NCBI GenBank assembly: GCA_018066825.1
Contig: JAGPVU010000146.1
Span: forward strand, 1 to 11,164
Direction: 5' to 3'
Length of the DNA: 11,164 nucleotides
Source: Cycloclasticus sp.
GTDB taxonomy: Bacteria; Pseudomonadota; Gammaproteobacteria; Methylococcales; Cycloclasticaceae
A program made the translations under genes and the position numbers. This document shows positions 1 through 6,921 of this stretch, one piece after another. Each line of letters begins with the position of its first letter. The first letter of the stretch is position 1. A model generated the notes under the pieces. That model did not search any database and was not told the origin of the DNA. It worked only from the letters and a program-made list of their open reading frames with translations.

Positions 1-1
1 A

Positions 2-1963
2 TGCTGCATTATAACGCCTGCAGTATACGCCGACGCAGCTACCGATCTTTCCATGTTTGGTGATGACTTAGGCATCGTCTTATCTGCCACCCGTTTGGCA
101 CAACCAAAAACCGAAGCCCCCGCATCAATCACCGTTATCGACAGTGAAATGATCAAGCTCTCCGGCGCTAAAAATATCGCTGATCTTTTAAGGCTAGTGC
201 CCGGCATGCACGTCGCTAATTATCGGGGCAATCGACCGGTCGTTGGTTATCAGGGAGTCAACAGTGAGTACCCACAGGGCGTGCAATTACTGATAGATGG
301 GAAGTCCGAATACAGCCCTCTCTTTGGCGGCATTAATTGGGCCAATCTGCCGTTATTACTGGAAGATATCGAGCGCATCGAGGTGATTCGAGGCCCGAAT
401 AGCACCACCTTTGGCTCCAATGCGTTTCAAAGCGTTATTAATATCACCACCACCCACAGTAGCCAAGTGAATGGTACGCAGATTAAATCGACCCTAGGGG
501 AACGCGGTTATAACAGAACCCTGTTGAGAACTGCTGGACACATGGACGACCTAGATTTTAGGATAAGCCTAAGCCACCGTGACGACGAGGGTTATAAAAA
601 TAATTTTGACGACAGCCGATTGGACATACTCACCGCAAGGGCCGATTACAGCCTAAGTTCAAAAGACTCACTGCAACTAAACCTTTCCGCAATCAACAAC
701 TTAAGACAAACCGCTAATCCAGCCGACCCGCAAGACCCGACCGACCCCATACGAAATCAAGACGAAAGCTATTACACCTTACACGGCAAGTGGGAGCATA
801 TTGTAGACAGCACGCAGCAATTTTCCACCCAACTGTCATACACGGTCATGGACAGCAAGGATAAGTACAGCAGCACGTACGACGACAATGTACTCGGGCC
901 TGGCGTTAACCTAACTATCGACCAAACCGCCACCTTTGATCGCTGGGATTTTGAATTTGAACACCTATTAAAACCCTCGGATAATACCCGACTGGCCTGG
1001 GGTCTGGGATTACGTAGTGATCGTGTCACCATGCCGCTGTGGACGGGTACCGATAAGCAACACGACAATTCCATCCAGCGACTGTTTGGTAACCTCGAGT
1101 GGCGAGCGACTGAGCAGCTCATCATTAATACTGGCGCGCTATGGGAACACAGTCAAATTGCCGGCGATAATGTATCCCCACGGTTTGCTATTAATTACCT
1201 ACTCACACCCAAGCATAGCGTTCGTATGATCGCCTCGCGCACCTTTAGAGCGCCCGTGTTAGTCGAATATAACTTTGACGCTCAGCTGAATTTTCAAACC
1301 GGTTTTGGTGAGGTCGGAGTACCCTTGCTAAGAAATTCTGAGCATAACGTTGACCCAGAAACGGTCAATTCGTTTGAAGTGGGTTATCACGGCATTTATT
1401 TCGCCAATGCTTTAAGCGTCGACCTTAAGCTGTTTAGAAATGAATACGGTGATTTAATCGATCTTGAAGATGAAGACGTACCGGGTGCGATAACGTTAAA
1501 TGACAACCCTTTTGATACTGCAGAAATTGCTTTCCTTGATAATTACCATAGCGCGCAAGTCAACGGCTATGAGATCGAAATCAATTATCGGCCGAGCCGC
1601 CAAAACTTACTCCATGTCGGCTATAGCTATAACCACGTCGGTCGTAGTGCAGATGATAGAATTCTAGAATCGGTTCCCAAGGACACGTTTAACCTATTGG
1701 CTTCGCACACCTTTGATAGCGAACTATGGAGTAGCATCGCTTACTATTACACTGGCAGTATGGAGCACAAAATCTCTGGTAACCCGCAAGGCCCAACTAG
1801 GCGCTTGGACTTAAATGCAGGTAAAACATTTAATGTCGCCGCGGACCAACAACTCGATATTAGTGTAAGCTTACAATTGGCCTTGGATAAAAATATCGAC
1901 TTTTTAAAGCAGTTTAATTTAGACAATCGCGCCTATGTTGAAGTGAGTTACAACTTTAAATAA
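2..1963 (+). CDS. TonB-dependent outer-membrane receptor (5' end beyond window)
   Basis: This is an outer-membrane beta-barrel receptor for energised uptake of a ligand that cannot be named from sequence. The reading frame is open to the left edge, so the Met at 53 is not the true start. The residues before it (CCIITPAVYA, then DAATD) look like the end of a signal peptide with an A-x-A-type cleavage site. Just after comes a TonB-box-like stretch, GIVLSATR, comparable to the xxVVTAxR of known receptors. The plug domain covers roughly residues 40-150 of the 653 visible; its end shows the family signature IRGPNSTTFGSNAF followed by VINI. The rest is alternating barrel strands and polar loops, including a DPQDPTDP loop. 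The chain ends YNFK, so the usual terminal aromatic residue is second to last. The next gene starts 22 nt downstream, so the receptor is probably the first known member of an operon with a binding protein and a sensor kinase. Family is certain; substrate is unknown. Confidence 0.93.
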   Translation, partial: CCIITPAVYADAATDLSMFGDDLGIVLSATRLAQPKTEAPASITVIDSEMIKLSGAKNIADLLRLVPGMHVANYRGNRPVVGYQGVNSEYPQGVQLLIDGKSEYSPLFGGINWANLPLLLEDIERIEVIRGPNSTTFGSNAFQSVINITTTHSSQVNGTQIKSTLGERGYNRTLLRTAGHMDDLDFRISLSHRDDEGYKNNFDDSRLDILTARADYSLSSKDSLQLNLSAINNLRQTANPADPQDPTDPIRNQDESYYTLHGKWEHIVDSTQQFSTQLSYTVMDSKDKYSSTYDDNVLGPGVNLTIDQTATFDRWDFEFEHLLKPSDNTRLAWGLGLRSDRVTMPLWTGTDKQHDNSIQRLFGNLEWRATEQLIINTGALWEHSQIAGDNVSPRFAINYLLTPKHSVRMIASRTFRAPVLVEYNFDAQLNFQTGFGEVGVPLLRNSEHNVDPETVNSFEVGYHGIYFANALSVDLKLFRNEYGDLIDLEDEDVPGAITLNDNPFDTAEIAFLDNYHSAQVNGYEIEINYRPSRQNLLHVGYSYNHVGRSADDRILESVPKDTFNLLASHTFDSELWSSIAYYYTGSMEHKISGNPQGPTRRLDLNAGKTFNVAADQQLDISVSLQLALDKNIDFLKQFNLDNRAYVEVSYNFK

Positions 1964-1985
1964 CAGGGAGTTATTTTATTAGTAA

Positions 1986-3065
1986 ATGGAGTTTTTGTTG
2001 AAAATACCCAGTAAAGCCTTAAACTTTATTGTTGCCGCTCGAACTAAACTACGAGCCGGTTACCATTTTAAAAGTGAATGGTGGATTGCTGTTATTACGC
2101 CATTAGTGTTAATCGCAACTCGTATACGCGCTGGCCATAATAATAAACGAACCCGTACGGCTCTCTTGTTTTTGGCACTAGCCACCCCGATCAGCGGACT
2201 TGGCCAAAACGTTGCCCTCATTTACGATGAAAGCAGCCGCTACCAACGTGGTTTTGTTGAAACTTTGTCGTCTCAACTGTCAACAACCGCTGTGCATCTC
2301 AAGCATATTAACAGTGTTAGCTTATCAACTGACGCGCTAAAAAAAGACCTGCCCGATATCATTATCAGTTTAAACGATCAAAGCAGTCGTCAGTTGATCG
2401 TATCAAAACTACAAACAACAACGTTCCACGCCTTAACAACTTTGTCGCGTTCCCGGCATATTGCACCGTGTTTGCCCGACTGTTTGACCGTACTGCCTAA
2501 TCACCTATTCTTCGTGTTAGATCAGCCGGTCGCTAGGCAGTTAAGCTTGATTAAGTTAATTAACCCTGCAATTAAAAATATCGGCCTTATCGTAACCGAG
2601 CACTCGTCACCTTATTGGCTACCACAGCAGATAAAACCCCACGCGTATAGCATTAACAAATACATCACCGAGGCAAAGAGTATTCGCTATCAAATAGACA
2701 CCATATCCCAGTCTTCTGACGCTATTTTAGCCGTCGCGGATACCGATATTTATAACGCCTCTACGTTGTCCCAAATACTGCTGACCAGCTATCGCTACAA
2801 AACACCTGTGATCGGTTTTTCTAGCGGGTTTATTAAAGCCGGCGCCCTATCTGGCACCATCAGCACCTTACAACAACTCGCTCAGCACTTGGCAGAATGC
2901 TTGCGTCTACTTGAAAGTGCAGACGCTGAAAAAAAGCGTAGTTTAATCTACCCCAAATATTTTAAGGTCGTCAGCAATAGAGGCGTCGCTAAAAGTTTAA
3001 ATTTACACTTCCCTAGCGATCAAAAACTAACGTCTATTTTAAGCGGCAATGAAACTACTCGATAG
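1986..3065 (+). CDS. Periplasmic ABC_sub_bind-type substrate-binding protein, orphan
   Basis: This is a probable periplasmic ligand-binding protein of the ABC-transporter substrate-binding (TrpX-like, PF04392-type) fold, judged by pattern. Residues about 75-340 carry family-like segments: VALIYDESSRYQRGF at the start of lobe 1, LDQPVARQLSLIKLINP then NIGLIV at the domain crossover, and PVIGFSSGFIKAGALSG in lobe 2. No permease or ATPase gene is adjacent, so a transport role is not supported; the kinase gene overlapping its end suggests a sensing role. The N-terminus is odd. Two hydrophobic stretches (about 32-45 and 59-72) precede the mature domain, and the second, after NNKRTRT and ending ISGLG, looks like the real signal peptide core. 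The ATG at 1986 has its best Shine-Dalgarno 15 nt away, whereas GGAG at 1988-1991 suits a TTG start at 1998. A Cys pair (C162, C166; CLPDC) could form a disulfide. The binding fold is fairly sure; the ligand is unknown. Confidence 0.8.
   Translation: MEFLLKIPSKALNFIVAARTKLRAGYHFKSEWWIAVITPLVLIATRIRAGHNNKRTRTALLFLALATPISGLGQNVALIYDESSRYQRGFVETLSSQLSTTAVHLKHINSVSLSTDALKKDLPDIIISLNDQSSRQLIVSKLQTTTFHALTTLSRSRHIAPCLPDCLTVLPNHLFFVLDQPVARQLSLIKLINPAIKNIGLIVTEHSSPYWLPQQIKPHAYSINKYITEAKSIRYQIDTISQSSDAILAVADTDIYNASTLSQILLTSYRYKTPVIGFSSGFIKAGALSGTISTLQQLAQHLAECLRLLESADAEKKRSLIYPKYFKVVSNRGVAKSLNLHFPSDQKLTSILSGNETTR
1988..1991 (+). promoter_or_regulatory. Candidate Shine-Dalgarno for an alternative TTG start
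   Basis: GGAG lies inside the first two codons of the longest reading frame and sits 6 nt before a TTG codon at 1998-2000, an ideal spacing. The other candidate, GGGAG at 1966-1970, is 15 nt before the ATG at 1986, which is too far to be efficient. The binding protein may therefore start at 1998 and be four residues shorter. This is inference from spacing only. Confidence 0.4.
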
Positions 3066-5397
3066 GCTACAGCTAAGAGAAAAACTACTGCTCTTAGGGG
3101 TGCTACCTGCCGGCATCGTAGCCGTTGTTTTGGCGGTCTACTTTACCACCTCACGACTCAACGATATGTATGAGCTGGTGGACAAAACCAATCAAAACTT
3201 GGCTAGCTCGCTTGCTGAATCCAGCGTTAATAGTGTTTTTTCCGGCAATATCGATGCGTTAGATACCTTATTACACGGCGTGATCAACGAACCCGACATC
3301 ATATCCATTGAAATCACCGATAGCGACGGCATTATTCTATCCAGTATTCATAAGAAGGATCTCAGCACTGCTTTAAACAAAAAAGCGTCAACCAGAATAA
3401 CTCAGGCCATCCAGGTAAGCACATTATTAAGTACAGATGAATTTGAAAATCTACTGGTGGGACCCATCAACGAAACAGACAACATTATTGGCTACGTCAA
3501 TATATCACTGTCCTATGCATCGATTAAACAACGCCAACGCAACATCCTGTTAAATAGCATCTACATCACTGCGCTTTTATTATTAGCCATCGCGGTACTG
3601 ACAAACATCATGAGTAAGGCCATCGGTCAACCCATTTTACACTTGGCGAATGATGTTAAACGCATGACCAAAGGTGATTTTTCCTTGCCTACTATCCGCT
3701 ACGACAGCAATGATGAAATTTCAACTTTAACATTCGGTATCCATGAGATGGCCTCAGAAATTGAGAACCATCAAAATACCTTACAACATAAAATTGACGA
3801 AGCCACTCAGGAGCTTCGATTTCAAAACGAAAGACTTAATGCAGCGCAACGACAAATTGTCAAAGCGATTGATGCAAAAACGCGATTCGTGTCCCACATC
3901 AGTCACGAGATCAGGACGCCATTGAATGGGATTATTGGTTTTCTCGAAATTCTTCAGTCAAGCCAACTCGACCCGACACAGCAAAAACTCATCGGCGCCT
4001 CACTCATTTCATCCAAAAACCTGCACCTTATTATCAATGAGGTGCTTGATTTAGCACAACTTGAAGCCGGTAAAATCAAGGTGAAAAAAAGTAACTTTCA
4101 TTTACGAAAAACCATTGAAGATGCCTTATTAATTTTGCAATTACAAGCAGAAAACAGAGGAGTAACACTAGAGTACCAATACGATGAAAAAGCCCCTGAT
4201 TTCATCAATCAAGACCCTGTAAAGTTCGGCCAAATTTTAATTAACTTAGTGAACAATGCGATCAAGTTTAGTCATGACGCTACAGTTACCGTTTCCTTAA
4301 AGGCTCACCAGCCTAAACCCAATCACATTGAAGTGTGCGTCACTGATCAAGGCATTGGCATTAGTGAACAAAATATCGCTAAACTATTTAAAGAATTCAC
4401 TCAACTAGACACCAGCAGTGGCGAACAAGGCAGTGGTTTAGGCCTGGTGATTACAAAATTAATTCTAGACGCACTGCAAGGTTCCATTAGCGTTAAAAGT
4501 CAGCTGGGTAAAGGCTCTGTATTTTGTTTCAACATCCCATATACAACTGTCAATGAAAGCTACGACGCGCTTATCAACCCAAGTACGATTGACGCGATCT
4601 TACCTAACTTAAGTTATTTAACTGTGTTAGTCGCCGACGATAACGAAATAAACCGGTTGTTACTAACGCACTTATTAGAGCAACAAAATGCCACGGTTGT
4701 ATGCGCAACTAATGGCCAAGAAGCACTCGATTTAGCCAGCAAACAAACCTTCAATTTAATGCTTCTTGATTTACGAATGCCGTTCAAAATGGGCAGCGAA
4801 GCCCTACATGAAATTCGTATGCAGCCGCATAACCCAAACTATAAAACACCTGCTATTGCGATAACCGCACACCTCAGCTCAGGTATTGAGCGGGCCCATC
4901 ACATCAGCTCGTTTGACGGTTACCTGGTCAAGCCGATAGACCAGATTGAATTTTTTAAATTAATTGATCAATTACTGCACGAACACGATTACGAAACCAA
5001 CCCCTATGTTGAAGCTAATGACGAATCGTCAGCCGTACATGATACACATGTTTTTGATTACCACGCCGCGCAAACTAGTATGAAAGCTGACGATGATTTT
5101 ATGTTCTTTATACTGGATAAGTTTTTTCAGGAGCTACCCGAACAACAAAAAAGTATACGCCGTGATATTACAAGCAATGACTACGAGAAGGCTGCGGAAA
5201 TCGTTCATAAAGTTCAAGGTTCAGCGGCTTATTGCGGCACAGCCTTACTCAAAAGTGCTGCCAAACAATTAGAAAATGATTTGAGAAATAACGATGCACC
5301 TGCTGTTAAACACTCTGTCGAGGTGTTTTATTTAGCGAGTAAGGCACTCCTTAAGTCGAAACAGAGTATTCTCCAGTCGCTCAAAAAACCATCGTAA
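3049..5397 (+). CDS. BarA/GacS-like hybrid sensor histidine kinase (HAMP-HisKA-HATPase-REC-HPt)
   Basis: Inner-membrane hybrid kinase of 782 residues with a complete internal phosphorelay. Visible in order: TM1 about 13-32; a periplasmic sensor region about 33-164 resembling the BarA N-terminal/CHASE-like type (FSGNIDALDTLLHGV, then ISIEITDSDG); TM2 about 165-188; HAMP about 189-241; a coiled-coil linker to about 280; HisKA with phospho-acceptor H286 in SHEIRTPLNG; HATPase with N-box N402/N403, G1 box D433-Q-G-I-G and G2 box G461-S-G-L-G; a receiver with acidic pair D530/D531, phospho-acceptor D574, T606 and K628; and a C-terminal HPt with H720 in HKVQGSAAYCG. All catalytic residues are intact. 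It is shorter than E. coli BarA (about 918 residues). The start overlaps the binding-protein gene by 17 nt and has only a weak Shine-Dalgarno, so translational coupling is likely. The partner response regulator is not in the window; a GacA/UvrY-type regulator is a guess. The overlap suggests that the binding protein informs the sensor region. Confidence 0.92.
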   Translation: MKLLDRLQLREKLLLLGVLPAGIVAVVLAVYFTTSRLNDMYELVDKTNQNLASSLAESSVNSVFSGNIDALDTLLHGVINEPDIISIEITDSDGIILSSIHKKDLSTALNKKASTRITQAIQVSTLLSTDEFENLLVGPINETDNIIGYVNISLSYASIKQRQRNILLNSIYITALLLLAIAVLTNIMSKAIGQPILHLANDVKRMTKGDFSLPTIRYDSNDEISTLTFGIHEMASEIENHQNTLQHKIDEATQELRFQNERLNAAQRQIVKAIDAKTRFVSHISHEIRTPLNGIIGFLEILQSSQLDPTQQKLIGASLISSKNLHLIINEVLDLAQLEAGKIKVKKSNFHLRKTIEDALLILQLQAENRGVTLEYQYDEKAPDFINQDPVKFGQILINLVNNAIKFSHDATVTVSLKAHQPKPNHIEVCVTDQGIGISEQNIAKLFKEFTQLDTSSGEQGSGLGLVITKLILDALQGSISVKSQLGKGSVFCFNIPYTTVNESYDALINPSTIDAILPNLSYLTVLVADDNEINRLLLTHLLEQQNATVVCATNGQEALDLASKQTFNLMLLDLRMPFKMGSEALHEIRMQPHNPNYKTPAIAITAHLSSGIERAHHISSFDGYLVKPIDQIEFFKLIDQLLHEHDYETNPYVEANDESSAVHDTHVFDYHAAQTSMKADDDFMFFILDKFFQELPEQQKSIRRDITSNDYEKAAEIVHKVQGSAAYCGTALLKSAAKQLENDLRNNDAPAVKHSVEVFYLASKALLKSKQSILQSLKKPS

Positions 5398-5441
5398 ACA
5401 GATACGTGTTAAATAAATTACTTAAAACAGGTATGGCTCTG

Positions 5442-6746
5442 CTAGGCAAACTCACTAAATAAACCAGTATAGTTACGTGTTTGATCCGTAGGTACTTGGT
5501 CAAATAAAGCACTAGCCTCATCGGTAACGCCCAATGACTCCTTAGCACCTTGTTGATTCTTTAAAGCCTGCTGGTCACGCTGGTCAGCAAATGAATGTTG
5601 AGACACGTCAACGTCAACTACGTTAACATTTTGCTCACTTAGCAATTCACGTAACCTCGGTAATGCTGCGTCAATCGCTTCCCGCGTTGCGCCATGTTGG
5701 GCAGAAAAGGCAATCGTCGCCTGGTCATTTTGCATCAAAACCCTCACCTCTATTGGGCCCATATGTTGCGGGTTAAGGCGTATTTCCGCTCCACTCACTG
5801 CTTGATTAATCATCCATTGAACACGCTGATTAAAGTCTTGTCCCCAACGTGCATTGCTCATTGGCGTTTCTAATAACAGGCTTGGCTTATCTAAGTTTGT
5901 AGCAACTGGTGTAGTATGTGGTGTTGCAGCTGTAAGTTGCTGCATACTATTGATTAATGGCTCTGCGTTTGCATTCACATTAGTTAAAACCGCGCCTTTA
6001 TTAGCGATGACACCCAAACCAAACTCAACGGTAGGCTTAACTATCTTATCCAGTAGCGTATCGCTGAGTTGACTTATTAAGGGTTTATCGTCAGCTAATA
6101 CTGCGTTCGTTATAGCGTAAAAGTCGGTCGATATACTTTTACCGTTAATACCCATTTTTTGGTCAGCAAAATGTGCAGCGGTTAAGCTCGCTATTTGCGC
6201 GGCTGATTCAGCTGCCTGACCTAAAGGATTAAAATTTATGCCATTATTTATTGGCAATGGGTACGGGCCGTCCAAGTTTATTTCCGCCAGTTGCAAGTCT
6301 AACTCGTCTGCAGGCGGCAATGTATTGCCGCTTATTGACAAGCTAGCCGGATCAAAATCAATGTCCCTTTTTTCAGAAATACCCGTTATCGCGTTTAAAA
6401 CGCCTGGTGCAAGCTGTAATAAACCCGCGTTATCCACGTGTTTTTCCAAACCTTTGGGTAGTTCAGTTACCAACACGTCCTTAGACGGTGTGATAATGCC
6501 ATCTGTTGATAACGGCTTTGTTTCTGTTTCGCGGTCAACGGCCAAGCCTAATTTATTTTCATTAAGCCCTTGTTTATTATCGTTTTTTATAGATTTGCTT
6601 TGATTGTTTTGCAACTGTTTGACACTGCCATCAAACTGATTCGAAAAGCTAGATTCGTTAGATGATTCAGGTCTATCTATTAACGTAATGTTACCGCTCT
6701 TTGACGGCGTAGCCGGCAGTATATTTAACCCAGCAGGAATTTCCAT
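5442..6746 (-). CDS. fliK: Flagellar hook-length control protein FliK-like
   Basis: This probably sets flagellar hook length and triggers the export switch from hook to filament substrates; FliK is itself secreted by the flagellar type III apparatus. The C-terminal Flg_hook domain is recognisable at about residues 300-390: WGQDFNQRVQWMINQA, then AEIRLNPQHMGPIEVRV, then REAIDAALPRLRELLSEQNV. The first 290 residues are polar, Ser/Asn/Gln-rich and poorly conserved, as expected of the ruler part. The whole protein lacks cysteine, which fits an exported flagellar component. There are two in-frame ATGs: the first (6752) is only 2 nt after GGAG, the second (6746) is 8 nt after it, so I chose 6746 (434 residues; 436 with the upstream ATG). 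The gene stands alone, convergent with the kinase gene (44 nt between stop codons) and downstream of icmF on the same strand, with its own sigma-54-type promoter. A FliK-like paralogue rather than the main fliK is possible. Confidence 0.85.
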   Translation of the reverse strand: MEIPAGLNILPATPSKSGNITLIDRPESSNESSFSNQFDGSVKQLQNNQSKSIKNDNKQGLNENKLGLAVDRETETKPLSTDGIITPSKDVLVTELPKGLEKHVDNAGLLQLAPGVLNAITGISEKRDIDFDPASLSISGNTLPPADELDLQLAEINLDGPYPLPINNGINFNPLGQAAESAAQIASLTAAHFADQKMGINGKSISTDFYAITNAVLADDKPLISQLSDTLLDKIVKPTVEFGLGVIANKGAVLTNVNANAEPLINSMQQLTAATPHTTPVATNLDKPSLLLETPMSNARWGQDFNQRVQWMINQAVSGAEIRLNPQHMGPIEVRVLMQNDQATIAFSAQHGATREAIDAALPRLRELLSEQNVNVVDVDVSQHSFADQRDQQALKNQQGAKESLGVTDEASALFDQVPTDQTRNYTGLFSEFA

Positions 6747-6754
6747 AATCATTT

Positions 6755-6758
6755 CTCC
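6755..6758 (-). promoter_or_regulatory. Shine-Dalgarno that decides the fliK start
   Basis: GGAG on the minus strand (within ACGGAGAA). It is 2 nt from the ATG at 6752, too close for good initiation, and 8 nt from the ATG at 6746. The downstream ATG is therefore the likelier start. Confidence 0.6.
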
Positions 6759-6791
6759 GTAATAACTATTTAATGGTTATGAACAGCATGG

Positions 6792-6808
6792 AGCAATATC
6801 AATGCCAA
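6792..6808 (-). promoter_or_regulatory. Sigma-54 (RpoN) -24/-12 promoter of fliK
   Basis: Read on the minus strand the site is TTGGCATTGATATTGCT. It fits the sigma-54 consensus YTGGCACGrNNNTTGCW: TTGGCA, exact spacing, then TTGCT, with the invariant GG (-25/-24) and GC (-13/-12) present. Only the CG after TGGCA differs (here TT). The predicted transcription start is near 6781, giving a leader of about 35 nt to the ATG at 6746. Sigma-54 control of mid-class flagellar genes is established in Pseudomonas and Vibrio, which agrees with the FliK call. No good sigma-70 -10 box was found at the right distance from the nearby TTGACA. Confidence 0.75.
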
Positions 6809-6861
6809 CTGTCAAAGGACCCATACATAGTATTACTTTAATGACGCTGGTCTATCATGCA

Positions 6862-6872
6862 GTCAGACTGAC
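6862..6872. promoter_or_regulatory. Short palindrome upstream of the fliK promoter, possible activator site
   Basis: GTCAGACTGAC is a perfect 5-bp inverted repeat around a single base. Its centre (6867) lies about 86 nt upstream of the predicted fliK transcription start, inside the usual range for enhancer sites of sigma-54 activators such as FleQ/FlrA or FleR/FlrC. An 11-bp palindrome can arise by chance, and it does not clearly match a binding site I can recall. The role is inferred from position only. Confidence 0.3.
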
Positions 6873-6921
6873 ATCCGTTAAAGCGAGTCTCTTTTACAGC
6901 TAATTTAGTACGGTGTACCTA

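Noticed and set aside
53..55. ATG as the start of the TonB-dependent receptor
   Set aside because: The frame stays open to the window edge and the preceding residues look like a signal peptide end; starting here would remove the export signal.
2..1963. FecA-type surface signalling through an anti-sigma factor
   Set aside because: No sigma/anti-sigma genes are adjacent, and the visible mature N-terminus runs almost directly into the TonB box and plug, with no room for an N-terminal signalling domain.
5398..5441. Bidirectional terminator between the convergent kinase and fliK genes
   Set aside because: The 44-nt gap is AT-rich, but I see no stable inverted repeat with a flanking T-run in either direction.
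6238..6603. 121-codon open frame on the plus strand inside fliK
   Set aside because: Antisense to fliK, no convincing ribosome site and no recognisable protein pattern.
6810..6815. TTGACA on the minus strand as a sigma-70 -35 box for fliK
   Set aside because: No acceptable -10 hexamer at 16-18 nt; the sequence that follows instead forms the sigma-54 site.
6906..6921. Small hairpin (GTAC-ACC-GTAC core) right after the icmF stop as a terminator
   Set aside because: Only four to six pairs with a bulge, and no run of U follows on the minus strand.
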